Made by a program: the position numbers and the translations under genes | DNA from: Chitinophagales bacterium | Lineage (GTDB): Bacteria; Bacteroidota; Bacteroidia; Chitinophagales; UBA10324 | DNA: 63,499 nt | Assembly (NCBI GenBank): GCA_025057275.1 | Contig: JANWXQ010000039.1 | Location: 1 to 63,499, forward strand | Direction: 5' to 3' | The notes under the pieces: model-generated | What the model was told of the DNA's origin: nothing | Databases searched by the model: none | The model's input: only the letters and a program-made list of their open reading frames with translations | In this document: piece by piece, positions 52,914 through 62,297 of the stretch | Layout of the letters: each line of letters opens with the position of its first letter | Position numbering within the stretch: the first letter of the stretch is position 1

Positions 52914-54395
52914 ATGGCCCGCGTGGTCGTTGTCGGCAGCGGCATTGCCGGTCTCGCAGCAGCCATTCGCCTTGCCCGTCAGGGGCATGAGGTCACCGTC
53001 TTCGAACAACAGCCGGTTGCCGGCGGCAAAATAGCCGAGCGATACGTTGCCTCCTGCCGCTTTGATGCCGGTCCTTCCCTGCTGACCTGGCCGCAACTGC
53101 TGGACGAACTCTTTGCCCTGGTCGGCAAGTCCATCACCGACTGGCTGCCGTACCGCCGGTTGCCCGTCATCTGTCATTATTTTTTTTCTGATGGAAAACG
53201 GCTGAAAGCCCATGCCGATGTACAGCGCTTCAGCGATGAGGTGCATAGCGTCCTGGGAGTGGCCCCATCAACGGTAAAACGTTATCTGAACGACAGCGCC
53301 CGGCTGTTTCATCTGACCCGGGAAGTATTTCTGACCCGGTCGCTGCATGATCCGCGTACCTTTTTCACCCGCCATGCCTGGCAGGCCTTGCTTCATTTAC
53401 CCGCCCTCGACGCATGGACCTCCCTGCATCGCCGCAACGTGTCCCGCTTGCACCATCCCCATTTGGTGCAGCTTTTTGACCGCTACGCCACCTACAACGG
53501 ATCCGATCCCTTTCGGGCTCCGGCAACCCTTAAAGTCATCCCCCATCTGGAATTTAACGAAGGAGCCTATCTGCCGGAAAACGGCATGTATGCCATCATT
53601 CGGGCCCTTTATCAGCTGGCCATAACCTGCGGCGTTCGGTTTCACTTTTCCACTCCTGTGCGTCGCATCCGCATAGACAAAAGCAGTGCGGTGGTGGAAG
53701 CAGAAACCCCCGATCAACTTCGTGGCGAATGGCCTGCCGACCTGGTGGTCAGCAATGCCGATGTTCAGGCCACTTACGAAAAACTGCTTAGCCCGGGCAC
53801 AAAGCGTCCTTCGTTCCGTAAACACGAACGCTCTACGTCGGCACTGGTGTTTTTCTGGGAGATGGATCGCCGGTTTCCCGAACTCGGCCTGCATAACATT
53901 TTTTTCTCATCCGACTACCGCAACGAGTTTGCCGCCTTGCGCCAGGGTGCCTTTGCTTCCGACGTGACCGTTTACGTCAACATCTCCTGTAAGGAAGTGC
54001 CGACCGACGCTCCGGCCGGAAAAGAAAACTGGTTTGTGCTGGTCAATGCTCCCGCACGCACCAATGCCGACTGGCCGCATCAGGTAGCCCAGGTGCGTCG
54101 GGCTGTTCTCCAACGGCTCAGCCGTTGCCTGGGTTCAAATGTGGCGGATCATATTGCCGCCGAAGCCGTTATGACTCCTGCCGACATGGCCCGATCCTTT
54201 GCCGCAGCCGATGGAGCATTGTACGGCAACAGCAGCAACCACTGGCATTCCGCTTTCCTGCGCCACAGCAACAGTTCATCAAAACACAAAAATCTTTATT
54301 TCTGCGGCGGCTCCGTTCATCCCGGCGGCGGTATTCCCCTGTGTCTGCTGTCGGCACGCATCACTGCCGGACTCATTGCCCGCCGCCGGCGCTAA
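52914..54395 (+). CDS. CrtD-like carotenoid desaturase (phytoene desaturase family)
   Basis: FAD-dependent amine-oxidase-fold enzyme of 493 residues. It opens with the dinucleotide-binding motif VVVVGSGIAGLAAAIRLA, and has GGKIAERYVASCRFDAGPSL, YATYNGSDPFRAPATLKVI and near the C-terminus YFCGGSVHPGGGIPLCLLSA. The GGSVHPGGGIPL form is closer to the CrtD (1-hydroxycarotenoid 3,4-desaturase) group than to CrtI (which usually reads GAGTHPGAGIPG). Other carotenoid genes (crtB, crtE, crtY) are not in the window. It should be membrane-associated and act on carotenoid pigments. The stop overlaps the convergent type IX cargo gene by 4 bases. Confidence 0.85.
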   Translation: MARVVVVGSGIAGLAAAIRLARQGHEVTVFEQQPVAGGKIAERYVASCRFDAGPSLLTWPQLLDELFALVGKSITDWLPYRRLPVICHYFFSDGKRLKAHADVQRFSDEVHSVLGVAPSTVKRYLNDSARLFHLTREVFLTRSLHDPRTFFTRHAWQALLHLPALDAWTSLHRRNVSRLHHPHLVQLFDRYATYNGSDPFRAPATLKVIPHLEFNEGAYLPENGMYAIIRALYQLAITCGVRFHFSTPVRRIRIDKSSAVVEAETPDQLRGEWPADLVVSNADVQATYEKLLSPGTKRPSFRKHERSTSALVFFWEMDRRFPELGLHNIFFSSDYRNEFAALRQGAFASDVTVYVNISCKEVPTDAPAGKENWFVLVNAPARTNADWPHQVAQVRRAVLQRLSRCLGSNVADHIAAEAVMTPADMARSFAAADGALYGNSSNHWHSAFLRHSNSSSKHKNLYFCGGSVHPGGGIPLCLLSARITAGLIARRRR

Positions 54396-55924
54396 TGCAT
54401 CCGCGCAATCCGGTAGGCCTGACTTCCGCCGCTCCCTTCCAGACGCAAAACATAGATGCCGGAAGGTAGGCTTTTCAAACCGAGGTTGAGCCGTTCCCCT
54501 ATGGCCATACGTTGCATGATCCTCCGCCCGTGCAGGTCGTAAAGCGCTACCAGGGTTTGCTGATTCGGCGGCAGAATGACCCACAGTTCATCACCGGCAA
54601 CAAAAACGTGCGTTGGGCCCGTTAGCCCACCGGCTGCGCTGTATGAGCCCGGGATCAGCCAGATTCGCCAAACCGTGTTGCTGGCATAGGTAAAACCAAA
54701 GTTGCCTGCCGTTGCATTAATGCCACCAAACGCATAGCCCAGCAATGTCGGCTCATTGAGCTCATGCAGCCGGATCACTCCGTTGGCAAATCGGGAAACC
54801 TGAGGGTTCGCAAAAAACTCCGCATTGGCTAAGCCGCGCTCCGGAAACAGTCCGCCAATCACCAGTTCTTCAGTACTGCCATCGGCATGATGGATCAGAA
54901 CGCTTCCATCGTTGATGAACGGCACGAAAGTGTCTAATAGTTTGCTTTCGCTCAGCTCATCGTAATCATAAAGACTAATCCCGGCCAGAAACACCGTGTA
55001 GCGGTTTCCGGTCAGCGAATCGTAAAGACAAAATACCGGGCACGTGTATTGGCTGAACTGCTGTTCAAAAGCCGTGTCCACCCACAGCGAGTCAGTCCTC
55101 ACGTATATGGGCCACTGGTAGGGGAGATCGGCATCGTAACGAAACACACCGCCGTAGGCAGCTACGGCCTGCTGTCCGTCATCTGTCATCCATCCGCAAC
55201 TGTTCAGATCACGCCGGTGAAGCAGCACCGAATCCGTTGTGCAGAAGACGTTTTTTAATGTAATTCCGTTTTCGTTCTCGTCCAGTTGAAACCGGCATAC
55301 AGCATTGGTATATCGCTGCGTAAACAGCTCTGAACTCAACTTGGTGTATTGACCGGCAAAATATTGTCCGCCGATAAGCAGAAACACGCTGTCCAGCTTT
55401 TCCAGCCTTCCTCCGGTAACGGCAAAAAACGTATCGGTCACATGCCGCACATATGCAGCCGTGTTGGTGCCGCCGCTGACTACTTCCGCAATGAGCGAGT
55501 CCACCGTAATCACGTTCAAAACCGGAAACGTCTTTTTTACATTGCCCACAGAATCGAACCCGTAACCCCCGACGACGTACAGCTTGTTGCCGTCCTGAAC
55601 GAACTGCTGATTGGTGGTAGCCAAAGAAAACCGCTGCACTTCCGGCAAATGGTGTAGCGGCGAGGAATAATAGGTCCACGTCTGCGTGTCAATCACCACG
55701 AAATGATGATTCTGCTCCTCAAACGGAAATGCTGAATTCGGAAACATGCTGTGCAGCCCGTCAGTACGACCGCCTGTCAGCAGCCAGTAATGGTCGTGCT
55801 GCGCTTTGGCATAGGAGTGCAGACCCGGCAGCGTAAGACCTGTAACCGGCGTTACCAGTAATTGAAAGGGTAACTGAGCCTGAGCTGTTGCCGGTAACAG
55901 CAGCAGCCACAGTAGGCGGTGCAT
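54392..55924 (-). CDS. Kelch-like secreted protein with type IX sorting domain
   Basis: A 510-residue exported protein beginning MHRLLWLLLLPATAQAQ. Repeated blades with GG-containing turns (HYWLLTGGRTDGLHSM, KLYVVGGYGFD, VFLLIGGQYFAG) suggest a kelch-type beta-propeller, though the repeats are degenerate. The final ~80 residues form a type A C-terminal sorting domain (ALYDLHGRRIMQRMAIGERL ... LPSGIYVLRLEG). No catalytic residues recognised. It is followed on the same strand, 40 bases away, by the end of a larger type IX cargo gene. Confidence 0.8.
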   Translation of the reverse strand: MHRLLWLLLLPATAQAQLPFQLLVTPVTGLTLPGLHSYAKAQHDHYWLLTGGRTDGLHSMFPNSAFPFEEQNHHFVVIDTQTWTYYSSPLHHLPEVQRFSLATTNQQFVQDGNKLYVVGGYGFDSVGNVKKTFPVLNVITVDSLIAEVVSGGTNTAAYVRHVTDTFFAVTGGRLEKLDSVFLLIGGQYFAGQYTKLSSELFTQRYTNAVCRFQLDENENGITLKNVFCTTDSVLLHRRDLNSCGWMTDDGQQAVAAYGGVFRYDADLPYQWPIYVRTDSLWVDTAFEQQFSQYTCPVFCLYDSLTGNRYTVFLAGISLYDYDELSESKLLDTFVPFINDGSVLIHHADGSTEELVIGGLFPERGLANAEFFANPQVSRFANGVIRLHELNEPTLLGYAFGGINATAGNFGFTYASNTVWRIWLIPGSYSAAGGLTGPTHVFVAGDELWVILPPNQQTLVALYDLHGRRIMQRMAIGERLNLGLKSLPSGIYVLRLEGSGGSQAYRIARMH

Positions 55925-55964
55925 GATCAGCGAAGTTAACGGCTTCGCCGATCGGTCAGGTTGC

Positions 55965-58900
55965 TTATCGCTGAATCACCAGCGGGCGGGTCAGCGTTAG
56001 CCCGGCGCTGCGCAGGGCTACTACATACATGCCATCGGCCAGCAGGTGCACAGGGATGATGATGCGCTCCCCGTCAAGCGCTGCCGGAAACCGCAAGAGC
56101 TCCGTTCCGTTGACGTGATAAATGATCACATCGGCACGCCCTTGCAAGCCGCTCACCTCCAGAAAGACTTCATCCCCACCGGCCGGATTCGGATACAATT
56201 CGGCATCAGCAGTCAGTTCATCCAGACGGCACGATTTGGTCACCTTCACCCCACTGGACGTTTTGCTGCAGCCGCTGGAATTGGTGACCGTCACCTTATA
56301 CGTGCCGGTGGATGTGGCCGTGTACGACTGATTCGTGGCTCCGGCTATGTTGTTCGATCCTTTTTTCCATTGATAGGTAAGCCCCGTTCCGCCATTGGCC
56401 AATAAAACCACCGATCCTGTCTGGCAGATGTCTAAAGGCCCCTGCGGAGTAATTGTGGCGGCTGGTTTGGGCAGCAGATCAATATCGGTTTGGGCAGAAG
56501 TGGAGGAACAATTCAGATTGCTGCTGATGGCAACTTTGTACTTGGCGTCTTTATTCGCAGAATAAGTGGCATTGGTAGCGCCATTGAGCGTCTTGCTACC
56601 CTTGTACCACTGATAGCTGTATCCGCTGCCCTGAGGGCTGGCGCTCAGCAACACCGAGGCCCCGTCGCAAATGGTAACCGTTCCCGATGGCGTAACCGTG
56701 GCCGTAAAGGCATTTTCATCCACCTGGTTGTTGCAGTTGTCGTCTATGCCGTTGCATACATCGCTCACTCCCGGCCGGATGGCTGCATTGGCATCGTTGC
56801 AGTCGCCCGATATTGCCGAATAGCCGGGCGGCGGCGTGCCGGCACAGGCCGTTATCGTGGAAGTGCTAACGCCGTAACCGTCGGCATCGGCATCCAGATA
56901 GAACGTGGCCTGCGTGCAGGCAATGTTCACCAGATAATCTTCCGTCTCGCCATCCTCAAATTCAACACACGGATCGGCCGGGTCATAGGCAAAACGTCCG
57001 CGCACCCGCATGCCCGTAACACCGGGCAGGGCCGTGCTGGGAATAGTGATCGTATTGTTGATGGTGGAATTGAAGGCCGAACCAATAAAATGCTTCTCCT
57101 CCGGTTCGAACACGGCATCCTGATCGTAGTCAATCCAGACGCTCACATAGAGCGTGCCCCCGAAACTGATCCCCACAGATATGGATTGCGACGTGCCTGC
57201 CGTAACGTTTGCGGTCAGGTTCTTGTAATCGCCATATCCGTTGGCCGAACAGGTATTGTTCGTATTGGTCATGCCCCCGAACGTAACGGAGTTGATACGG
57301 AACCCCCCGCTGCAATCCGAAGGCGGCGGCACACAATAGCAGGCGGTGTGCGCATTCTGCGTAACCAGCAATGCGGAGGAATTGGTGCTTTGCCCGGAGT
57401 TGGAGCACGTTACCCGGCATCGGTAATAGGTTGCCGAGCTCTGCGTGGCCACATAGGTTTTCGTAGTGGCTCCCGTAATGTTGGTATAGCTGACTCCGTC
57501 CGTGGACCTTTGCCACTGGTACGTAATGCCCAGGTCCAGGTAGGTGATGCTCAGCGAAAGGGTAAAGGGAATGCCGCTGCACGCTGCCGAAACGGTGGAT
57601 TGGGTATTGGCAGCAGCCGGAGCGCCGCTGCAATTGAAAGCCTGCTGCACCGTTACCCGAAAGTCTTTCGTTTCTCCCAACTCCTGACTGCCACAACTTC
57701 CCACGGGTGGCGCATCGTAGTTGTTGCGCACCCGCAGGCGGTGCGTTCCCACCGGCGCCGTAACCGGGATCACGATCGTTCCGCTCATCGTCGTACCCGG
57801 ACCTCCGCTGAACACCAGCTCCCCGGCATCATCAAATGAAGTGTTGTCATTGAAATCAATCCATACCGAAACGTAATCGCTCGGGTCACCGCAGCTGATC
57901 GTAACAGGGTAATCCTGGCCCTGCACTACCGTGGCCGTGGTGCCTACATCCTGGTAACCGGGTGAATTCAGGCAACTGGTCGTCGAGTGATTGATGCCGG
58001 CAAAAACAAAACCGGTGATCTTGTCGCCGCCGCAACCTCCGTACAAACTGGACGGCGTGCAGAACCCTACCGTACGCGAACCGTTCGGATTCAACGCCGA
58101 TGTGGGCTGCGACCCCGGATTGTTCGCCCCGTCGCTGGCCGTGATGCTGATGCTGCCCGTAGTGATGCGCACATCCAGGGTATTGCCTGCTACGGCTGTG
58201 CTGGCCAGATCATAGGTCACGTACAGGTAATTGGTGCCGGAAATCAACTGGTAGCTCATCCCCGTTATGGCTGCCGTGCCGCCGCTGAAGCTGAATCCGT
58301 TACTGATTTGACTGGTAATGCCCGAAGCTGTTCCCACCCAGATCTTGACCCCGCCGGCTGCAATATCGGCATCGCTGGTGTTCTTGCTGGTAACGGTGAT
58401 GCTGGTGAGCGTGAGTTTGCCTAATCCGCCGGTAACCGGTATATCAATGCGCAGGATCGGATTGTTGGTCGTAGAAGGAGCCGCATTGCCCGTCTGCTGT
58501 ACAGAGGTTATGGTCCCCACGGTGCGGGGCGATGGCGGCGGAGGTGTCCATTCAAACGTAAGGCCGGTTGACGGTTTTACCGTGGCATTGAACGTGCAGT
58601 TGGCCGTATTGACCGTGCCTGCCGTAGTGGCCGACCAGTTGGTCGTCGTGGTTCGGTTATTGAAATCCGAAGTGCTGTTGCCCCGCAACCCCACCTGCAC
58701 CGTCTTGGATGTGGTACCCGGACAATTGCCGTAAACAATCTGCACCTTGTTGGAAGTCTCCAGTAACCGGATTTGGAAAGAAAATTCATTCAGGCCGCTG
58801 CTGAAAAAACCCCAGTTGGTGAACTCTACGGTCAGCACACGGTTGGGTGCTGTCCCTGAAGTCTGATACGAGATTTTTGCCCCGCTGCTGCTCAGCCCGT

Positions 58901-59240
58901 ACAGGTCGGCGCTCATGGCCGAAATCACATTGTTGGTGCTGCCCAGATTGATCGGAGAGGTTACCGACACCGGCACCACGCCCATCGAAATAAATCCGTT
59001 GGCGCTGATACCGAATGTCGTGTAATCGTTGTTGTTAAACGCAAAGGTGAACCCGATGGGAAACGTTCCGTACGCCTGATCGTCGGCAAAGTCGGTAACC
59101 TGCACCGTGCCCGATTGCCCTACTATTGAAGTAAACGTGCCGTTAAAGGAGGTGAAGGTGTAATTGGCTACCTGTGCCTGAACCGAACAGCAAATTGCAG
59201 TTGCACCAAGGGCATGCAACAAAAAATGTCTGCCAAACAT
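55965..59240 (-). CDS. Large secreted GEVED/MopE-motif protein with type IX sorting domain
   Basis: A 1091-residue exported protein. The signal MFGRHFLLHALGATAICCSV (cleavage near QAQ) leads to a nidogen-like start (YTFTSFNGTFTSIVGQSG, FGISANGFISMG). Then there are two GEVED domains (DYVSVWIDFNDNTSFDDAGE and YVSVWIDYDQDAVFEPEEK), an Ig-like region between them, a MopE-type Cys/Asp motif (DADADGYG ... CNDANAAIRPGVSDVCNGID) that can bind copper or calcium, further Ig-like repeats (SGYSYQWYKGSK; LTYQWKKGSNN) and a type A sorting domain (ELYPNPAGGDEVFLEVSG). The frame extends without stops through the antisense of icd, but the signal peptide fixes the start at 59240. A box TACTTTTG lies 47 bases upstream. 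Probably a cell-surface adhesin or structural protein. Confidence 0.87.
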   Translation of the reverse strand: MFGRHFLLHALGATAICCSVQAQVANYTFTSFNGTFTSIVGQSGTVQVTDFADDQAYGTFPIGFTFAFNNNDYTTFGISANGFISMGVVPVSVTSPINLGSTNNVISAMSADLYGLSSSGAKISYQTSGTAPNRVLTVEFTNWGFFSSGLNEFSFQIRLLETSNKVQIVYGNCPGTTSKTVQVGLRGNSTSDFNNRTTTTNWSATTAGTVNTANCTFNATVKPSTGLTFEWTPPPPSPRTVGTITSVQQTGNAAPSTTNNPILRIDIPVTGGLGKLTLTSITVTSKNTSDADIAAGGVKIWVGTASGITSQISNGFSFSGGTAAITGMSYQLISGTNYLYVTYDLASTAVAGNTLDVRITTGSISITASDGANNPGSQPTSALNPNGSRTVGFCTPSSLYGGCGGDKITGFVFAGINHSTTSCLNSPGYQDVGTTATVVQGQDYPVTISCGDPSDYVSVWIDFNDNTSFDDAGELVFSGGPGTTMSGTIVIPVTAPVGTHRLRVRNNYDAPPVGSCGSQELGETKDFRVTVQQAFNCSGAPAAANTQSTVSAACSGIPFTLSLSITYLDLGITYQWQRSTDGVSYTNITGATTKTYVATQSSATYYRCRVTCSNSGQSTNSSALLVTQNAHTACYCVPPPSDCSGGFRINSVTFGGMTNTNNTCSANGYGDYKNLTANVTAGTSQSISVGISFGGTLYVSVWIDYDQDAVFEPEEKHFIGSAFNSTINNTITIPSTALPGVTGMRVRGRFAYDPADPCVEFEDGETEDYLVNIACTQATFYLDADADGYGVSTSTITACAGTPPPGYSAISGDCNDANAAIRPGVSDVCNGIDDNCNNQVDENAFTATVTPSGTVTICDGASVLLSASPQGSGYSYQWYKGSKTLNGATNATYSANKDAKYKVAISSNLNCSSTSAQTDIDLLPKPAATITPQGPLDICQTGSVVLLANGGTGLTYQWKKGSNNIAGATNQSYTATSTGTYKVTVTNSSGCSKTSSGVKVTKSCRLDELTADAELYPNPAGGDEVFLEVSGLQGRADVIIYHVNGTELLRFPAALDGERIIIPVHLLADGMYVVALRSAGLTLTRPLVIQR

Positions 59241-59287
59241 GGGTAAATGAAAGAATGGAAACGTGTTTTGATCTGAAACAGAGCTGC

Positions 59288-59295
59288 CAAAAGTA
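59288..59295 (-). promoter_or_regulatory. -7 box upstream of the 59240 gene
   Basis: The minus strand reads TACTTTTG (TAnnTTTG) in an AT-rich stretch, 47 bases before the ATG. It shares the 210-base divergent region with icd. Confidence 0.4.
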
Positions 59296-59450
59296 ATAAA
59301 AAAGTAATTCTTTTTATTTCGTTTGTTATTGTCGCAATTTAAAAAACCGCGATACCTCAAAGAGGCTAACGATTCATTTCGCGCAGGGTTTTGTTTTGCA
59401 GCCCCGCTTTGGCGAACTTTGCTGCCGCTTTTCAAAAAACATACCTCAGT

Positions 59451-60887
59451 ATGACACGCATTACGGTTGCCCGCGGCGATGGCATTGGTCCCGAAATCAT
59501 GGATGCCGTTTTGGCCATCATTCAGGCCGCCGGCGCTCAGTTGGAAATCGATGAAATCGAAGTCGGCGAAAAAGTTTACCTCGCGGGCAACACCTCCGGC
59601 ATAGCCAAAGAGTCTTGGGACATTATCCGGCGCAATAAGGTTTTTCTCAAAGCTCCCATCACCACGCCGCAGGGTGGAGGGTACAAAAGCCTTAATGTAA
59701 CCACCCGCAAATTCCTCGGCCTCTACGCCAACATCCGGCCCTGCTTCAGCCTCCATCCTTTCGTCCAAACCAAACACCCGGATATGGACCTGGTCATCAT
59801 CCGGGAAAACGAAGAAGACCTCTATGCCGGCATTGAACACCAGCAAACCGATGAAGTCGTTCAGTGCCTCAAGCTCATCAGCCGCCCCGGCTGCGAGCGC
59901 ATCATTCGTTATGCCTTCGAATACGCCCGCCAGTACGGCCGCAAAAAAGTGACCTGCTTCACCAAAGACAACATCATGAAGCAGACCGACGGCCTCTTCC
60001 ATAAGGTTTTTGATGAAATCGCCCAGCTCTATCCCGATATCCAGAACGAGCACTGGATCGTGGACATCGGCGCAGCCAAAATGGCCGATACCCCAGAAGC
60101 CTTCGACGTCATCGTCGTGCCCAACCTCTATGGCGATGTGCTTAGTGATGTGGCCGCTCAGATTGCCGGCTCCGTCGGCCTGGCCGGTTCGGCCAACATC
60201 GGCGAAGAATGCGCCATGTTCGAAGCCATTCACGGCTCGGCCCCGCGCCGCGCCGGTCAGAATGTGGCCAACCCCTCTGGCCTGCTTCAGGGCGCCGTGC
60301 TCATGCTCGTCCACATCGGCCAAACCACCGTGGCCGAAAAAGTGCAGAACGCCTGGCTAAAAACCATTGAAGACGGCATCCATACCTACGACATCTTCAC
60401 CGAAGGGCTCAGCGCCAAAAAAGTCGGCACCCGCGAATTCGCCCAGGCCGTCATCGCCAACCTCGGCAGGCAGCCTGCCCGCCTGCGCCCGGTCAGCTAT
60501 GCCCGCGGTGCCCGTTTTTCCTTCCCGAAATACGTCCGCAGAACGCCCGCAAAAAAGGAACTCCTTGGCGTGGATCTGTTCGTTCACTGGAGCGGCACCA
60601 ATCCCGATGAACTGGCTGCTAACATCAAAAAACTCGACAACGCCAACCTCCGGCTCAGCCTCATCACCAACCGCGGCATCAAGGTTTTCCCGGAAGGCTT
60701 CCCCGAAACCTTCTGCACCGACCACTGGCGCTGCCGCTTTACTCCGGTCAATGGCGGCAACGTCACCAAACAACACATCATTGACCTGCTGCAGGCAGCC
60801 AATCAGTTCGGCATCGACGTCATCAAAACGGAAAACCTTTACGCCTTCGACGGCAAGCCGGCCTTCTCGCTCGGTCAGGGACAGTAA
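59451..60887 (+). CDS. icd: Isocitrate dehydrogenase (NADP-type, long C-terminal form)
   Basis: TCA-cycle enzyme oxidising isocitrate to 2-oxoglutarate with CO2 release. The 478-residue chain has the signature TRKFLGLYANIRPC (substrate Arg residues), RENEEDLYAGIEHQ, the catalytic Lys region VTCFTKDNIMKQTDG and NLYGDVLSDVAAQIAGSVG. After ~340 residues comes an additional ~130-residue C-terminal domain (FVHWSGTNPDELAANIKKLD), as in the Thermus-type IDH. The ATG at 59451 is preceded by an AT-rich leader; the longer frame is not conserved. The cofactor was not established by sequence inspection, though NADP is typical. Confidence 0.95.
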   Translation: MTRITVARGDGIGPEIMDAVLAIIQAAGAQLEIDEIEVGEKVYLAGNTSGIAKESWDIIRRNKVFLKAPITTPQGGGYKSLNVTTRKFLGLYANIRPCFSLHPFVQTKHPDMDLVIIRENEEDLYAGIEHQQTDEVVQCLKLISRPGCERIIRYAFEYARQYGRKKVTCFTKDNIMKQTDGLFHKVFDEIAQLYPDIQNEHWIVDIGAAKMADTPEAFDVIVVPNLYGDVLSDVAAQIAGSVGLAGSANIGEECAMFEAIHGSAPRRAGQNVANPSGLLQGAVLMLVHIGQTTVAEKVQNAWLKTIEDGIHTYDIFTEGLSAKKVGTREFAQAVIANLGRQPARLRPVSYARGARFSFPKYVRRTPAKKELLGVDLFVHWSGTNPDELAANIKKLDNANLRLSLITNRGIKVFPEGFPETFCTDHWRCRFTPVNGGNVTKQHIIDLLQAANQFGIDVIKTENLYAFDGKPAFSLGQGQ

Positions 60888-61087
60888 CCCCCATCAGCTC
60901 TCCCGGTCTGTTTAAGCTTTTGGGAAAAACTTTTATTCCCCATGAATCGTGGTTTCCTATATTCAGCGCGCAGCGCCTTTGGCCTGCTTCCATTGATGCC
61001 AGATAATTCCACCCTTTTTTACGACATCCACCGGCAAACCCTGCCGGCCCTGAACCCTCCGCCTCACTGAATCTCAGCCCCTCCCGA

Positions 61088-62056
61088 ATGACGGAGTTCA
61101 AAATCCTGATCAGCAACCTGACCAACCCAACGCTGTTGTTCTTCCTGATGGGCATTCTCGCTGCCCGCCTGAAAAGCGATCTGGAAATTCCGGCCACCAG
61201 CAGCAAGTTCATCTCCCTTTACCTGCTGTTTTCTATCGGCTTCCGCGGCGGCCAGGAACTGGCCCACAGCGGCTTCAATGCCGAAATTGCCTATTCCCTC
61301 CTGTTCGGCCTGGCGCTCTCTGTCCTCATTCCGCTCTATACCTTTTTTCTGCTCAAACAGCGACTCAGCGTCAGCGATTCGGCTGCCATTGCTTCCTCCT
61401 ACGGATCCGTAAGCGCAGTAACGTTTGTGGCGGCAGCTACTTTTCTTGAGCTGCACAAAATCGCCAGCGGCGGTCACATGGTGGCCGTCATGGCCCTCAT
61501 GGAATCGCCGGCCATCATCGTGGGGGTGATCCTGCTTATGGAATTCGACAAGGAAAACAGCTACGAACAGATCAACCTGCGCACCGTCATTCATCATGCC
61601 TTTACCAACGGCAGCGTCCTCATGCTGCTCGGCAGCATGGTCATCGGCCTCATCGCCGACGTGCGCCAGGCCGAAGGCATCCGGCCCTTTACTACCGATA
61701 TCTTCAAGGGCTTTCTGGCCATCTTTCTTCTGGAAATGGGCATGGTGGCCGCCCGCCGCTTTGCCACCTTTCGCAAATACGGCTGGTTCGTAACCCTGTT
61801 TGCCGTTTTCATTCCAGCAATCAACGGCTGCTCCGCCGCTTGGCTCAGCCAAATGGTAACCGACGAACCGGGCAACCGGTTCATGTTTGCCATTCTGGCC
61901 GCCAGCGCCTCCTACATCGCTGTGCCGGCCGCCATGCGCTTGGCCGCCCCCAAAGCCGACCCCGGTCTCTACATTCCGATGGCTCTGGGCATCACCTTCC
62001 CGTTTAACATTACCGTAGGCTTTCCCCTCTACTTTTTGCTGATCAACCACACCTGA
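61088..62056 (+). CDS. SbtA-like sodium-dependent bicarbonate transport family permease
   Basis: A 322-residue membrane protein with about ten helices in two inverted halves. Diagnostic SbtA-family segments are KFISLYLLFSIGFRGGQELA and IASSYGSVSAVTFVAAATFL in the first half, and FLAIFLLEMGMVAARRF with FAILAASASYIAVPAAMRLA in the second. In cyanobacteria SbtA imports bicarbonate with sodium under control of the PII-like SbtB; no SbtB gene is adjacent here. In a heterotroph the likely job is supplying bicarbonate for carboxylases (pyruvate, PEP or acetyl-CoA carboxylase). The gene follows icd after 200 bases on the same strand. Confidence 0.9.
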   Translation: MTEFKILISNLTNPTLLFFLMGILAARLKSDLEIPATSSKFISLYLLFSIGFRGGQELAHSGFNAEIAYSLLFGLALSVLIPLYTFFLLKQRLSVSDSAAIASSYGSVSAVTFVAAATFLELHKIASGGHMVAVMALMESPAIIVGVILLMEFDKENSYEQINLRTVIHHAFTNGSVLMLLGSMVIGLIADVRQAEGIRPFTTDIFKGFLAIFLLEMGMVAARRFATFRKYGWFVTLFAVFIPAINGCSAAWLSQMVTDEPGNRFMFAILAASASYIAVPAAMRLAAPKADPGLYIPMALGITFPFNITVGFPLYFLLINHT

Positions 62057-62094
62057 GCATTCCGATCAGCCCCTTTTACCGACACGCAGCCTGA

Positions 62095-62129
62095 GGGTAA
62101 CCGGCAATACCCGAAGGGTTAGCTTTTTT
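62095..62129 (+). terminator. Weak terminator candidate after the SbtA-like gene
   Basis: Two competing short stems (GGGTA / TACCC and ACCC / GGGT) precede TAGCTTTTTT. The stems are short, so the call is tentative. The rest of the 241-base gap up to 62297 shows nothing else clear. Confidence 0.3.
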
Positions 62130-62297
62130 CAGAAAAACGGCTGAATAACCGCACAGACCCTTAAGTGCCCACCGCTACTTTGCTCCGCTAGGGCCGTCCT
62201 TTCAGCCACCGCCCTCTGCAGCCTGGCACAGGCCCCACTGTGAAGCTCGCCATCTCCCCGAAATGCAGTGAAATTGCCTGCAAAAAACGGACAGCAG

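Noticed and set aside
56490-57839. 449-codon plus-strand frame within the GEVED-protein gene
   Set aside because: Arg/Gly/Ile-rich translation typical of the opposite strand of a Thr/Asn/Gly-rich secreted protein; no motif.
59241-60323. Minus-strand frame continuing ~360 codons upstream of the GEVED-protein start, antisense to icd
   Set aside because: It is read opposite a conserved enzyme whose codon bias removes antisense stops; the signal peptide at 59240 and a promoter box mark the real start of the secreted protein.
60942-61070. 42-codon plus-strand frame between icd and the SbtA-like gene
   Set aside because: Has an ATG and stop but no signature, ribosome site or clear promoter; too little to support a gene.
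61064-62050. 328-codon minus-strand frame opposite the SbtA-like gene
   Set aside because: Charged His/Gly/Gln-rich translation with no family resemblance; the plus strand has a well-formed transporter.
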